DNA of 64,000 nt from Methanothrix soehngenii GP6 (lineage in GTDB: Archaea > Halobacteriota > Methanosarcinia > Methanotrichales > Methanotrichaceae). The notes under the pieces were generated by a model. That model had not been told where the DNA came from and did no database searches. It saw only the letters and a program-made list of their open reading frames with translations. The first letter of the stretch is position 1. Every line of letters begins with the position of its first letter. The translations under genes and the position numbers were made by a program. The stretch covers positions 744,001-808,000 of the forward strand of contig NC_015416.1 of assembly GCF_000204415.1 (NCBI RefSeq), read 5' to 3'. Shown here piece by piece: positions 42,983 through 52,596 of this stretch.

Positions 42983-43734
42983 GCGCAGCGAAAGCCATAG
43001 GATCAGGAGCGATGACGGAGATCTTGCATGAGCACTTTCGCCTCAAGGAGACGATAGTCACCATCTCTGCTCGGGAGAAGGAGCATATGGATGCCGCCAG
43101 AGCATCGATTGCCGAGCAGCGCTGCTATCTAGAGGAGTTCATAGAGAACGATCCATTCTTCCGCATCACCTTAGAGCCTTATGACCTTCAAGCGAATGAT
43201 GCACCGGATATCGTCAAGCAGATGATCGAATCCAGCGCTATCATTGGCGTCGGTCCCATGGCCTGTGTAGCAGGCGCAATTGCCGGTTTTGCTGTGCAGG
43301 CGATGATCGATGACGGAGCGACTTATGCCATTGTAGATAACGGGGGAGATGTCTGCATCCTAAACGACGGGCCCATACTGGTGGGAATATACGCCGGAAG
43401 CTCTTCTATTCGGGATCTTGCCTTCCAGATCCCTGCTCGCAATAAGCCTTTTGGCATCTGCACCAGCTCGGGAACAGTGGGCCCATCCATATCCTTCGGC
43501 TGTGCCGATGCAGCCACCGTCATATCGGATAATCTGGCTTTAGCGGACGCTGCTGCCACTGCCCTGGGTAATTCTGTGCAGTCAACCGGATCGCTGAAGG
43601 AGTGCTTTTCTGCCATCGAACGGCCGGGAATAACCGGCGCACTTGTGATCAGGGGACAGGAGATGGCGCTATGGGGGGAACTGCCCCCATTGCTGCGCGC
43701 TCATGTTAGCGAGGAGAGGATTACAAAAGGATGA
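42979..43734 (+). CDS. UPF0280-family protein
   Basis: 251 residues from a GTG overlapping the hflX stop; MTEILHEHFRLKETIV at 43,012 is the alternative and more family-like start. VGPMACVAGAIAGFAVQAM, VDNGGDVCIL and CTSSGTVGPSISFGCADAATV are ApbE-like motifs. Found mostly in methanogens; function unknown. Confidence 0.8.
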   Translation: MSAAKAIGSGAMTEILHEHFRLKETIVTISAREKEHMDAARASIAEQRCYLEEFIENDPFFRITLEPYDLQANDAPDIVKQMIESSAIIGVGPMACVAGAIAGFAVQAMIDDGATYAIVDNGGDVCILNDGPILVGIYAGSSSIRDLAFQIPARNKPFGICTSSGTVGPSISFGCADAATVISDNLALADAAATALGNSVQSTGSLKECFSAIERPGITGALVIRGQEMALWGELPPLLRAHVSEERITKG

Positions 43735-43769
43735 GTTCCGTTTGCAGTCAAAAAAATGCTCTTCGCTAT

Positions 43770-43922
43770 TCAGTGCGGGTGAACTTGAATCGGAGAAACT
43801 CTATGTCCCCGTGCCTTCTGTGGTGAACCGCTATGATCTGACCCAACCACAGAGGCGCAGAGGAACAAAAGGCCATATCTCTGCCTGAACTCACCCCCAT
43901 AATTCAGCGAAGAGCGCTCACT
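43770..43922. repeat. F3 repeat, inverted orientation
   Basis: GTGCGGGTGAACTTGAATCG, GGTGAACCGCTATGATCTGA, ACCACAGAGGCGCAGAGGAA, CATAATTCAGCGAAGAGCGC. Same orientation as 35,690. The remaining bases to 44,100 show no gene. Confidence 0.8.
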
Positions 43923-44164
43923 TGGGGCAGAGCGAGCATATCCGCCGCGATGATTATGGGCGGCCAAGAGGGACTCTTGCAGAGCCACAGTGCCTTATGC
44001 TATCATATTATCGTTTATGGATGGGAATTGTGCTCTGCAGCCGCAATCCCTTATTCATTAAAAATCCGGCCGTTTTTTATGCCATCTGGATAAAATTAAT
44101 ATAATGGTATTGGGCAAAACAATTGATAAATAAGAGTCCGATTAGCTGGAAAATGGAGGATATC

Positions 44165-44437
44165 ATGGCCGAGACTAGAAATTTCGCCCTCAGGGACAAG
44201 AAGGGCAACGAGATCGGGGTTTTTACGGGAAAGCAGCCCAGACAAGCAGCCTTAAAAGCAGCCAACAGAGGTCATAAGGATATAAGGCTAAGAGAGAGGG
44301 GAACTAAGAAAGTCCATATATTTGCGGGGGAGAGGGTTAAGGTAAAGAAACCAAAGGGCGCACCGGCATGGATGCCCAATGAGATCTGGAAGCCAAAGGT
44401 AAAGAAGATCGGCGTGGAGAAGCTCGACGAGATCTGA
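44165..44437 (+). CDS. chromosomal protein MC1
   Basis: 90 residues from MAETRNFALRDKKGNEIGVF, with GGAGG upstream. GKQPRQAALKAANRGHKDIRLRE, and KPKGAPAWMPNEIWKPKVKK match MC1, the small basic DNA-bending protein of Methanosarcinales. A lineage marker. Confidence 0.95.
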   Translation: MAETRNFALRDKKGNEIGVFTGKQPRQAALKAANRGHKDIRLRERGTKKVHIFAGERVKVKKPKGAPAWMPNEIWKPKVKKIGVEKLDEI

Positions 44438-44461
44438 TGGTCCAGACTCATTTTTTTTCGA

Positions 44462-45124
44462 TCAGATCGCCTTCTGGTAGTGGCGCTCAATAATTGACCT
44501 CCCGCTCTCGGAAAGAGAAAAGCCCATCATCTCCAGAGCCTTTTTTGCCTCTCCATCACTATGCAGTAGCACCTCCGCCAGGTCTTGCGGCTCATCTATA
44601 TCGCAGCCTGCTCGGAAGGATTCGAAGACTGAAAAATTCAGGCATGCTTTTCGGGCGTAGGCCATATGCTCAGGAAAGCTCAGGCCATGATAGCATGTCC
44701 GGAATTTCGGGCTGCGAATGAGGATCATATTCGTCCCTCCTCCCCGTCCCGGACAGAGGACCACATCTCCTTGGCAGCTGAGAATCCCTCTTATTTCTTT
44801 CTCTCTCAAGAGGGGCAGATCGGCCATTACAATGAGAATATCCGCGGGCCAGTCGAGGTCGGCTTGATGTGATATCAGGGAGTTGAGTGCATCGTTCAGC
44901 TCCAGCTCCGACTGCAGAATCTCGACATCTATGCCCAACTCCTCAGCTCTGAACTCTTGCCTGGAGAGGATGGTCGTTCTTCCCTGGCCAAAGACCGCCG
45001 CCAGAACATCCCTGAGCATGGCAAATGCAAAGAGCCTCCGCTCTGCCGGCTTGAGAGCTGATGAAAGCCTGGTCTTTCCTTCCCGGGCTTTGAAGGGAAT
45101 GATCACATGGATCGATTGCAGCAT
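44462..45124 (-). CDS. cofC: 2-phospho-L-lactate guanylyltransferase
   Basis: 220 residues from MLQSIHVIIPFKAREGKTRL. The N-terminal nucleotide-binding KAREGKTRLSS, MADLPLL, and CPGRGGGTNMIL are CofC motifs. Activates 2-phospholactate (or PEP) for coenzyme F420. Last gene of the operon, 28 bases after cofE. Confidence 0.92.
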   Translation of the reverse strand: MLQSIHVIIPFKAREGKTRLSSALKPAERRLFAFAMLRDVLAAVFGQGRTTILSRQEFRAEELGIDVEILQSELELNDALNSLISHQADLDWPADILIVMADLPLLREKEIRGILSCQGDVVLCPGRGGGTNMILIRSPKFRTCYHGLSFPEHMAYARKACLNFSVFESFRAGCDIDEPQDLAEVLLHSDGEAKKALEMMGFSLSESGRSIIERHYQKAI

Positions 45125-45152
45125 GTAATGCAATCTCCGAACTGTCAAAATC

Positions 45153-45893
45153 TCATCTATTCAATCGGGACCGGATTATGTCTTTCTCCTTTGCCCTGAA
45201 GAGATCATCTCCAGAGCGGGGATACTTCAGCCCCCGGAAGACCACTGCAGGGGTCAGATCCCCAGCCTCACCCATCAACAGATTGGCAGCAGCAGCGATC
45301 TCATCCGCAATCGCCTCCTGGGTGATACTGAGTGCTCTTCCATGTATGTCGAGCTCACCGCGCCAGTCTCGCAGAGCAGCGATGCCCGACCAGCCAACAG
45401 CCACACCGGCAACGCCATTGCGGAATGGGCGGCCACAGGTATCGGTGATTATGACGGCACAATCCCTGCCAAGAGCCTGACGCAGCCTCTGGGCGCTGCT
45501 GCAGGGATCTATCGGCAAGAGCAGTATCATTTCATCGCCCACATTGGACTGATCAATCCCGGCATTAACGCCGATATGGCCAAAGTGGGTCACAGTCAAG
45601 AGAAATGGTCGCTCGATCAATATATCGCTGGATTCTTCAAAAACTGCCTGCACAAATCTGGGGTCCTTTCCCAGATCGCGGGCGGCCTCTATGGCGTGGC
45701 TGCTCGGTTGGTAGTCATCCAGATGCCTCATCCTGCCTTCTGATTTGGCCACGATGGTGCTGGCAAGGCAGATGACATCCCCGTCCTCGATCTCAAAGAG
45801 GGACTGGATAAGCGTTGGGATATCGTCTCCTTCTTTTATAATCGGCAGGCCACGGATCAGATAACCCTTTAAAGATGCTGCTGGCTCAGACAT
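45153..45893 (-). CDS. cofE: coenzyme F420:L-glutamate ligase
   Basis: 246 residues. GLPIIKEGDDI, STIVAKSEGR, VIITDTCGRPFRNGVAGVAVG and GEAGDLTPAVVFRG are CofE motifs. Adds the glutamates to F420-0. Directly upstream of cofC. Confidence 0.94.
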   Translation of the reverse strand: MSEPAASLKGYLIRGLPIIKEGDDIPTLIQSLFEIEDGDVICLASTIVAKSEGRMRHLDDYQPSSHAIEAARDLGKDPRFVQAVFEESSDILIERPFLLTVTHFGHIGVNAGIDQSNVGDEMILLLPIDPCSSAQRLRQALGRDCAVIITDTCGRPFRNGVAGVAVGWSGIAALRDWRGELDIHGRALSITQEAIADEIAAAANLLMGEAGDLTPAVVFRGLKYPRSGDDLFRAKEKDIIRSRLNR

Positions 45894-45928
45894 AACCTAT
45901 CGATCCGAAACCTGTAGACTGTAATTCT

Positions 45929-46162
45929 CTACTGTGGCCGCGAGCCAGATGGCAATCTGCTCAGGCGGTACAACCTGGCCTGAACCAGGAGATCGAGCAG
46001 ATAAGAGTAGTTAGCAGCGACTATTGCAGTTCGCTCGTCGCTGATCTCTATCCAGGGAAGACCACCATAACCTTCTGCAAACTCCCTCCAGAACAAAGGA
46101 GGGAAAAAATCCAGTTGATACTTATGCTCTTCTGTAAAGGTGAGGCTGATCTTCTCCTCCAT
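45929..46162 (-). CDS. 77-residue conserved-looking small protein
   Basis: Starts with the ATG directly after the aIF2-beta stop. MEEKISLTFTEEHKYQLDFF, GGLPWIEISDERTAIVAANY, LLDLLVQARLYRL: a compact acidic alpha/beta-looking protein. Not recognised. Position in the translation/F420 operon suggests a conserved role. Confidence 0.55.
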   Translation of the reverse strand: MEEKISLTFTEEHKYQLDFFPPLFWREFAEGYGGLPWIEISDERTAIVAANYSYLLDLLVQARLYRLSRLPSGSRPQ

Positions 46163-46792
46163 TCAGGACACCTTGCCCTTCCTCTCCACAACCTCGGCAA
46201 AGGCCAGGGTTCCGCTGATCTTCTTGATCTTAGCTCGGACGATCTCCCCTTTTATTGCGCTGGGCACGAAGATGAGATACTTGTCGACCTTGGCTATGCC
46301 GTCGCCCTTATTGCCCACAGACTCAATGCGCAGCTCATAGGTCTCTCCCTCCTCGATGACGTCCTTTTGAACCGCTGTCGTTGCCTTTCTCTTGCGCACC
46401 GGCCGATGTGCGCCGCAGGCATCGCACTTGAGGGTGAGGACGCGGTCGCTCTTGATGAGATGAGTATCTGGAAGCCTGCACTCTGTGCAGACGACATACT
46501 CCTCGAAGTAGGATTCTATCTGGCGGGCGATGGCGGTCTCGCCAAACTTTCCCTGAAAGATCCCCCTCTGTCCCTCGATCTTTCCGGCTGTACCCATCTC
46601 CTGGAGAAGATACTTCATAAGGTGTTCCGGATCACGATTCAGAGTATCAGCTATAGCCCCAAAGTTCTCAAGGACGGTGGTCTTGCCCTCATAGAATACC
46701 TTCGCAGAAGGTATCACAAACCTCTCCTTGGACTCTCTGTTGGCGGGCATCTTCTTCATGGCCCTATCCAGGCCCGCTAAATAGTCATCCAT
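46163..46792 (-). CDS. translation initiation factor aIF2 beta with TRAM domain
   Basis: 209 residues. Core aIF2-beta ([36 protein letters not shown]), zinc ribbon [12 protein letters not shown]...CDAC, then a C-terminal TRAM domain ([20 protein letters not shown]) as in Methanosarcinales. Part of the ternary complex delivering initiator tRNA. Five bases after L10e. Confidence 0.94.
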   Translation of the reverse strand: MDDYLAGLDRAMKKMPANRESKERFVIPSAKVFYEGKTTVLENFGAIADTLNRDPEHLMKYLLQEMGTAGKIEGQRGIFQGKFGETAIARQIESYFEEYVVCTECRLPDTHLIKSDRVLTLKCDACGAHRPVRKRKATTAVQKDVIEEGETYELRIESVGNKGDGIAKVDKYLIFVPSAIKGEIVRAKIKKISGTLAFAEVVERKGKVS

Positions 46793-46797
46793 CCAGA

Positions 46798-47313
46798 TTA
46801 CCTTATCAGCTCTTGACCGGATTCAACTATGATCTGAATGGGAGTGGGCAGCTTATGTCCGGCTCTGGTCAATGCTTCTTTAGCATCGTTGAGGTACTGA
46901 GGGGGTATTCCCAGGGTGAAGAGCTTCTGGCCGGCTTCAACTCTAGCCGCGGTCCCTACCGCTTTGCCGAAGGCCATTCTCATGCCGCTGGATACACGGT
47001 CCGCACCTGCACCGGTGGCCTGCTTATTCTCGCGAATGACATGATGGGGATATGTTCTGAGCTTGAGGTGGAAGTTGGTCCTGCCCATTTGCTTCAGGAG
47101 GTAACGGTTGGCTGCTACTCTTGCCGCTTCCAGGGCGGTGTGCCTGATCTGGCAGGGCTCCATGACAACCAGTGTCAGCTTTAGGGGATAGTCCTCCTGC
47201 AGATTCCCCATATCATAGTGAACTACCTTGCTTCCCGGAACGCCCCCCATGTACTTTCTGCGCGTGTAGGGACGTTCATGCCTTCGATACATGCTTGCTG
47301 GCTTGCGTGTCAA
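46798..47313 (-). CDS. rpl10e: ribosomal protein L10e
   Basis: 171 residues starting at TTG (47,311-47,313): [20 protein letters not shown] matches the normal L10e start, and GGAGGA lies seven bases upstream. [15 protein letters not shown] and [21 protein letters not shown] are family motifs. A 14-codon ATG extension is possible but lacks support. Confidence 0.93.
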   Translation of the reverse strand: MTRKPASMYRRHERPYTRRKYMGGVPGSKVVHYDMGNLQEDYPLKLTLVVMEPCQIRHTALEAARVAANRYLLKQMGRTNFHLKLRTYPHHVIRENKQATGAGADRVSSGMRMAFGKAVGTAARVEAGQKLFTLGIPPQYLNDAKEALTRAGHKLPTPIQIIVESGQELIR

Positions 47314-47374
47314 AACTAATTCCTCCAATAATCCTGAGGTTGGTGCACTATTCACCTTGCTTATAAGGTTTTGG

Positions 47375-48652
47375 CTAAACGGTGATCGGTATGGAGTGGG
47401 AGATCTCGCCGGCCAATGAGGTCTTCATCAGTGTGACGACCTCCTCTGGATTGTTGGCCAGCACCCACATCAGCTTGACCAGGGCCACCTCGGGCAGCAT
47501 ATCGCCCCCCTCAATTGCACCGGCATCAAGCATATCTCGACCGGTATCGTATACCCGGTCACATATCCTGCCCCGCAGGCACTGTGAGGTCACGACCACC
47601 GGTATATTTTCCTCCTTTGCCCTGCCAATTCCCTCTATCCAGTCGGAGGCGACGTGACCTAAGCCAGTCCCCTCCAGGACTACTCCCCGGTAACCTTTAT
47701 CGATATAGTAATGCAGGATCTCCGGAGAGGATCCCGGGGTGTACTTGACCAGACTGCACCTGGGCTCAAGCCTCTCATTCAGCTCCATCTCCACCTCGCC
47801 CCGGTGGCAAAAGGGAAGATAGGTCTCTACCTTTCTGCTGAGGTAATCTACCCTGCCCAGAGGGTGCTGGTTGATGGTCTGGAAGGCATCCCGACGAGAG
47901 GTATGCATCTTGCGAACCCGTGTGCCTCGATGGATGGTGCAGTAGTCGTCATTGGTTGTGCCGTGCATGACCACGCTGACCTCGGCGATATCGCTGGTGG
48001 CAACGGTAGCTGCACAGACGGCATTCATGGAGGCATCGCTGCTGGGACGATCGGAGCTCCTCTGGGAGCCGACCAGCACCACAGGAACCGGGGTCTTTAG
48101 CATGAAGGAGAGTGCGGCAGCAGTGTACATCATGGTGTCAGTGCCGTGGGTTATGACGACTCCTTCTGCGCCCCTCTCGATCTCCTCTGCCACCGACCGC
48201 GCGAGGGCCGTCCAGTAGTCCGAACGCATATTCTCGCTCAGGATCTGGTAGATCACCCGAGCTCGATAGTTGGCGATCTCCTCCAGCTCAGGGATGGCGG
48301 TGATGATCTCGCCGGCGGAGAACTGGCTGGTGACTGCTCCCGTCCGGTAGTCAACCTTGCTGGCTATTGTCCCTCCGGTTGAGAGAATGGATACCGGGGG
48401 CAGGCCAGGCTTATCCTTGAGGGGTCTGTCCAATTGCTGGGATTTGATCTCCTTGCCTTTTTCTATGAGCTTGATGTCGCTCTCTCTTGCCTTAAGGCCG
48501 ATGTTGTAGCCGTTCTTGAGCTTTATGACCACGTGATCCGCACGGCGGGATGGCATGAGAACCCCCTCATAGGAGATGCCGTTCCTCTCCACCAAGACTC
48601 TATCTCCCAGATCCATTTCGTCCTCACCAGAATGCAAATTTGCTTCTGTCAC
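47375..48652 (-). CDS. gatD: Glu-tRNA(Gln) amidotransferase subunit D
   Basis: 425 residues. N-terminal tudor-like domain ([20 protein letters not shown]), then the asparaginase-like part: [47 protein letters not shown]. Supplies ammonia to GatE for Gln-tRNA formation. gatE is not next to it; the TnpB element now occupies the upstream side. Confidence 0.94.
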   Translation of the reverse strand: MTEANLHSGEDEMDLGDRVLVERNGISYEGVLMPSRRADHVVIKLKNGYNIGLKARESDIKLIEKGKEIKSQQLDRPLKDKPGLPPVSILSTGGTIASKVDYRTGAVTSQFSAGEIITAIPELEEIANYRARVIYQILSENMRSDYWTALARSVAEEIERGAEGVVITHGTDTMMYTAAALSFMLKTPVPVVLVGSQRSSDRPSSDASMNAVCAATVATSDIAEVSVVMHGTTNDDYCTIHRGTRVRKMHTSRRDAFQTINQHPLGRVDYLSRKVETYLPFCHRGEVEMELNERLEPRCSLVKYTPGSSPEILHYYIDKGYRGVVLEGTGLGHVASDWIEGIGRAKEENIPVVVTSQCLRGRICDRVYDTGRDMLDAGAIEGGDMLPEVALVKLMWVLANNPEEVVTLMKTSLAGEISHSIPITV

Positions 48653-48713
48653 TATTGCTCGTATCTAAAAACGTTCCCCTTGGGAGATGGAGGCAGCGGC
48701 ATGGTATCAGATA

Positions 48714-49985
48714 GTAAACTACTCCGGCCTAAAGACCGGAGCTTTCAGTAGCCCTGAAAGGACTGCCTTGATGCTTGGAAGTCCTTCCGAGCCTCCAGGC
48801 CGGTCTACATAGCGGCCCAAGAAAGCTATATTCTTAGCACCATTGAAATCAGCATCGCCAGACCAACCACACACAGGACACTTGAAGCTCTTGCCATTCC
48901 TGATTCCATGCTCACCGCACTGATGACACGTCTGGCTGGTGTATGCGGGGTCCACCTGAACCAGAGGAACACCAGCCGCGAGAGCCTTATAGCTAAGGAA
49001 CTCCTTAAGCTGGTAGAAGGCCCAACCATTGACTTTTCGTCTATGGTTTTTTCCTGATTTCTGGTTGACGCCTTCTCTAATTCCGGTTAGATCTTCCAGA
49101 GCTATCTTTGCAGGAATCTCCTGGGCTCTGGTCACAATGGCTTTGCTGATTTCGTGGTTGATCTGCCGTTGGTAGCGTGCTTCTTTGCTTGATAGTCGTT
49201 GCTGAAGCTCTCGGCATCTTCGCCTTGAACTCCTTGTACCTTTCACGGCTTTCTGTTGAAGAACAGCACGCATAGACGCATAATGATTCTTGATTAGCTT
49301 GATAGTCTTTCCGCCAAACTTCTGGCCTTCGGAGGTCACAGCTATATCAGTTATACCAAGATCGACACCTAGAACTGTATCAACATGTATCTGCTCCGGT
49401 GCTTCGCTTTTAACCTGGATGTTGATATAGTATTCAGATCCTTTCTTACAAAGCGTTGCGCTTGTCGGTTTAGAATCCTTGAGTCTGGTTCGCTGATAGT
49501 CGCCTAGAACCAACTTGATTCGTTGTCTCGATCTAAGAAGAGTCACGCTGATTTCTTCGTCTTTCTCTCTGAAAGCAAAGATCCTAGTATCATAATCTAT
49601 ACTGGTTGGTTCAAAGTTCTTAACTGATGAATGATCCTTCATGGCAGTCTTACGGTTAGATGCAACGCGATTGATAGCCCTGATTGCCAGATTGGCAGAA
49701 AGACCAAACTTAGCTCGAACATCTTGGTATACAATGCCCTGAATACGGACCTTATTTCTGAGCTTAGCAGGCGTATTCTGGTTTATCCAATTGCAGGCAT
49801 CCGCAAAGGCTTTCAGAGTATCCTCCATCTCTTCGGCCTGGGAGTCTGTTGGACTTAACTTGCATCGGACGGTTAACACCTGCTCAGTCATCAGTAGGCA
49901 GTATAGTCACTGAGTGATATATAGGTTTTGGTGGGCTACTTGCGGCTTTCCTCCCCGCCCTGAAGAGCGGGGCTTCCAGCCTGTG
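48714..49985 (-). mobile_element. IS605/IS1341-type TnpB-only element
   Basis: The right end is marked by the hairpin CTCCGGTCTTTAGGCCGGAG (minus strand, bases 48,721-48,740) followed by TAGTTTAC ending at 48,714, typical of TnpB elements and of the 3' scaffold of their omega RNA. At the left, CCCCGC (49,953-49,958) pairs with GCGGGG (49,967-49,972). No TnpA is present. Inserted in the region upstream of gatD; ends are approximate on the left. Confidence 0.7.
48719..49891 (-). CDS. tnpB: TnpB RNA-guided nuclease
   Basis: 390 residues. The RuvC triad is complete: D177 in GVDLGITDIA, E266 in ALEDLTG, D348 in DADFNGAKNI. Zinc finger C322/C325 and C338/C341. Long basic helices between. Stop codon lies inside the right-end hairpin. 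TnpB uses an omega RNA made from this right end to cut target DNA next to a TAM. Appears intact. Confidence 0.92.
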   Translation of the reverse strand: MTEQVLTVRCKLSPTDSQAEEMEDTLKAFADACNWINQNTPAKLRNKVRIQGIVYQDVRAKFGLSANLAIRAINRVASNRKTAMKDHSSVKNFEPTSIDYDTRIFAFREKDEEISVTLLRSRQRIKLVLGDYQRTRLKDSKPTSATLCKKGSEYYINIQVKSEAPEQIHVDTVLGVDLGITDIAVTSEGQKFGGKTIKLIKNHYASMRAVLQQKAVKGTRSSRRRCRELQQRLSSKEARYQRQINHEISKAIVTRAQEIPAKIALEDLTGIREGVNQKSGKNHRRKVNGWAFYQLKEFLSYKALAAGVPLVQVDPAYTSQTCHQCGEHGIRNGKSFKCPVCGWSGDADFNGAKNIAFLGRYVDRPGGSEGLPSIKAVLSGLLKAPVFRPE

Positions 49986-50051
49986 TTTATGTGATATGGC
50001 GCTCGAAAAGGCTTATCATATAGGGAAGAAGGATAGCATAAGGAGAAAACC

Positions 50052-50870
50052 ATGCACAGATGGGATCCAGAGACCTATGAGAAGAGCTCGTCTGCCCAGC
50101 AGACATGGGCGCAGGAACTTTTGTCCAAGATCTCAATCAGGGGAGATGAAAGGATACTTGATATCGGATGCGGAGACGGCAAGATCACCGCCGAGATATC
50201 GCGCCTCGTTCCCAGGGGGTCGGTGGTGGGGCTTGATAGCTCCCTGGAGATGCTGAACTTTGCACAATCACGCTTCCCTGATGAGCTATGGCCAAACCTC
50301 GAGTTCCAGCACCAGGATGCCCGGGATCTGCCATACCATGACCAGTTTGATCTTATCCTCTCTTTTGCTGCTCTTCACTGGATTTTGGATCACAGGCCAG
50401 TTCTGGCGGGGATCAGGCGGAGCCTGAAGAGCGAAGGCCGGGTCTTTATGCAGTTTGGAGGAAGGGGCAATGCGGCCAGCGTCCTGGATCTTGCCGGGGA
50501 GATGATCGATGAAGAGAAATGGTATCCTTACTTCGAAGGCTTCCAGTTTCCTTACGGCTTTTATGGACCGGAGGAGTACCGGGCCTGGCTGGATGAATCC
50601 GGCCTGAGAGCGGTTCGGGTAGAGCTATTGCATAAGGATATGGTCCAGAAGGACAAGGCGGGCCTGGCCTCATGGATTGAGAGCACCTGGTTGCCCTATA
50701 TCCAAAGAGTCCCGGTGGAGATGAGATCGGATTTTATTCATGAGGTGGTGGATAGATACATCCAGCTTCATCCTCTGGATGAGAATGGTGATGTTCATGT
50801 GGGGATGGTGAGGCTGGAGGTAGAGGCCAGGAAAAGCGATTCCGATAATAAGCTTAATAGATCCGACTGA
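50052..50870 (+). CDS. class I SAM-dependent methyltransferase
   Basis: 272 residues; ILDIGCGDGKITAEI (motif I), VVGLDSSLEML, HQDARDLPY and LSFAALHWILD match the trans-aconitate methyltransferase group. Substrate unknown. AAGGAG site 7 bases upstream. Confidence 0.85.
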   Translation: MHRWDPETYEKSSSAQQTWAQELLSKISIRGDERILDIGCGDGKITAEISRLVPRGSVVGLDSSLEMLNFAQSRFPDELWPNLEFQHQDARDLPYHDQFDLILSFAALHWILDHRPVLAGIRRSLKSEGRVFMQFGGRGNAASVLDLAGEMIDEEKWYPYFEGFQFPYGFYGPEEYRAWLDESGLRAVRVELLHKDMVQKDKAGLASWIESTWLPYIQRVPVEMRSDFIHEVVDRYIQLHPLDENGDVHVGMVRLEVEARKSDSDNKLNRSD

Positions 50871-50890
50871 GAAGAATTTTGGGAGATAAT

Positions 50891-51424
50891 ATGATCAGCT
50901 TTATCACCAGTAACAAAGGAAAGTATGTGGAGGCCCGGGCCATTATCGATGGTCTGGAGCAGAAGGATCTTGGCTATACTGAGATTCAAGCGGATACTCT
51001 GGAAGAGGTGGCGGTCTATGGCATCAACGAGATCATGGCCCGGCTAAAGGAGCCAGCAATGCTGGAGGATGCTGGCCTTTTCATCGAGGCGCTGGGCGGC
51101 TTTCCTGGGGTCTACTCCGCCTATGTCCAGAAGACCATTGGCAATGAGGGAATACTGCGGCTCATGGATGGGATCTCGAATCGCAAGGCCTTCTTCAAGT
51201 CGGTGGTTGTGTATTCCGAGCCGGGGCTTGAGCCCCGGATGTTCCAGGGGATAGTTGAGGGGCAGATCGGCCATGAGGCGCGGGGAAGCTCGGGCTTTGG
51301 ATACGACCCCATATTCTATGTGGGGGAAAAGAGCCTGGCCGAGATGGAGCTGGCGGAGAAGAATCGAATATCTCACCGTGCTGCATCAATGCGCGCTCTT
51401 GATGAATGGCTGGAGGGCCGCTAA
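50891..51424 (+). CDS. XTP/dITP diphosphatase (HAM1/RdgB)
   Basis: 177 residues from MISFITSNKGKYVEARAIID. LEDAGLFIEALGGFPGVYSA and GSSGFGYDPIFY are family motifs; S-H-R at the end (NRISHRAASM). Removes non-canonical purine triphosphates. Confidence 0.92.
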   Translation: MISFITSNKGKYVEARAIIDGLEQKDLGYTEIQADTLEEVAVYGINEIMARLKEPAMLEDAGLFIEALGGFPGVYSAYVQKTIGNEGILRLMDGISNRKAFFKSVVVYSEPGLEPRMFQGIVEGQIGHEARGSSGFGYDPIFYVGEKSLAEMELAEKNRISHRAASMRALDEWLEGR

Positions 51425-51915
51425 ATTTTTTTGGCTTAAAAAAGGAGATCGAAGTCTATGATACCGGACGGTTCTTGCGATTTCTGCTGTCGTCTTCTTC
51501 ATCTCTTTCTGCAGGCATCTGCAAAATCCGACGCCACAAGAGAACCAGAAATACAATTGCGCCTATCAGTGTCAGCCAGACTGACGACTTGGTTTTATTC
51601 ACATGCATCCGCCTGGGAATCATTCCCATACATATTCGCCCTCTTGGCGACTTAATGGTTTCGGTTTGACGGTTTGCGATCTTATCTGTGATATCCTCTA
51701 TTTTCCTTTGAATATACCGCCCGGATGCGATCTTATCACAATCGTCTATATCACCATATAAAGGCAATTATCGTTCTGGTGATCTCGATAATGGATTATG
51801 CCTCTTTATCACTTCTGGCGTTGATGAGCCTGGCCGTATGGTGGATGATTCTGATCGCATCCGGGTTGAGGCAGTCGCATAACATAGCAATGAAATAGCC
51901 TTCTTTTGGCGACCA
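51425..51915 (-). other. weakly coding region; possible small membrane protein
   Basis: The best frame is 51,456-51,767 (minus, TTG start, 103 residues): charged N-terminal half, one membrane helix (VWLTLIGAIVFLVLLW) and an R/E/D-rich tail. No ribosome-binding site is visible. The rest (51,768-51,915) shows nothing convincing. Confidence 0.35.
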
Positions 51916-52179
51916 TCAGTTACGGGTCCTTTTTTCCAGAGCGCAGCGCGGAAGCATACTCGCATCTATGGTCTTGATATAAGGTGCCTGGACGGCAGAG
52001 ATGTAGACCATACGCCCTCCAACAGATATGACATGATCTGTGGGCTTGGGTGGACTGGTCTTGACGGAGAAGATCAGAGGGCCTTCGCAGGTGGTGGCGA
52101 TGCGCATATCTGTAGAGCGAGCGCGGATATAATCCTCCATCTCCGGGGCGATCTTGATGGAAAGCGATGTAGCAGCCAT
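51916..52179 (-). CDS. small conserved-looking archaeal protein
   Basis: 87 residues from MAATSLSIKIAPEMEDYIRA; the longer open frame upstream overlaps the Rpp21 gene and is not real. STDMRIATTCEGPLIFSVKT, RMVYISAVQAPYIKTID. Not recognised; probably an alpha/beta protein. Divergent from the Rpp21 gene. Confidence 0.6.
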   Translation of the reverse strand: MAATSLSIKIAPEMEDYIRARSTDMRIATTCEGPLIFSVKTSPPKPTDHVISVGGRMVYISAVQAPYIKTIDASMLPRCALEKRTRN

Positions 52180-52260
52180 TGAATCCGATATTCTCACTGG
52201 ATGTAGAAATAGATTCTCTCGACGAAATAGGTTTATAGACCCGGTGGCCACAGTCCTGGC

Positions 52261-52575
52261 GTGAGACGAAGAAAGGACAATCATAGATCCAGAGATCTTG
52301 CCCTGCAGCGTATGGAAAGGCTCTTTGTCCTGGCAGAGGAGGCGCACCGGCTTCATCCTGAGAGAAGCAATAGGTATGTCCAGATCGCCCGGCGGATAAG
52401 CACTCGCACCAGGGTCAGAATGCCCCGATCTCTTAAGAGGCTTTGCTGCCGACACTGTGGCAGCTACCTGTCCCCGGGGAACTCCAGGGTGAGGCTATCA
52501 GAAGGCGTTATGGTCACTACCTGCATATTCTGCAATGGTCAGATGAGGCGTCCCTATAAGCCCAGAAGGGAATAG
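52261..52575 (+). CDS. ribonuclease P protein component 4 (Rpp21)
   Basis: 104 residues from a GTG. RMERLFVLAEEAHRLHPERSNRYV and the zinc ribbon CCRHCGSYLSPG...CIFCNGQMRRPYK match Rpp21/Rpr2. Subunit of archaeal RNase P. Confidence 0.9.
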   Translation: MRRRKDNHRSRDLALQRMERLFVLAEEAHRLHPERSNRYVQIARRISTRTRVRMPRSLKRLCCRHCGSYLSPGNSRVRLSEGVMVTTCIFCNGQMRRPYKPRRE

Positions 52576-52596
52576 GGACCAAAAAATTTGCTCGAG

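Noticed and set aside
51768-51965. 65-residue minus-strand frame.
   Set aside because: Overlaps the end of the better 51,916-52,179 gene, unusual Ser/Arg-rich composition, no ribosome site.
52180-52455. Upstream extension of the 51,916-52,179 gene to 179 residues.
   Set aside because: It would run antisense through the confident Rpp21 gene.
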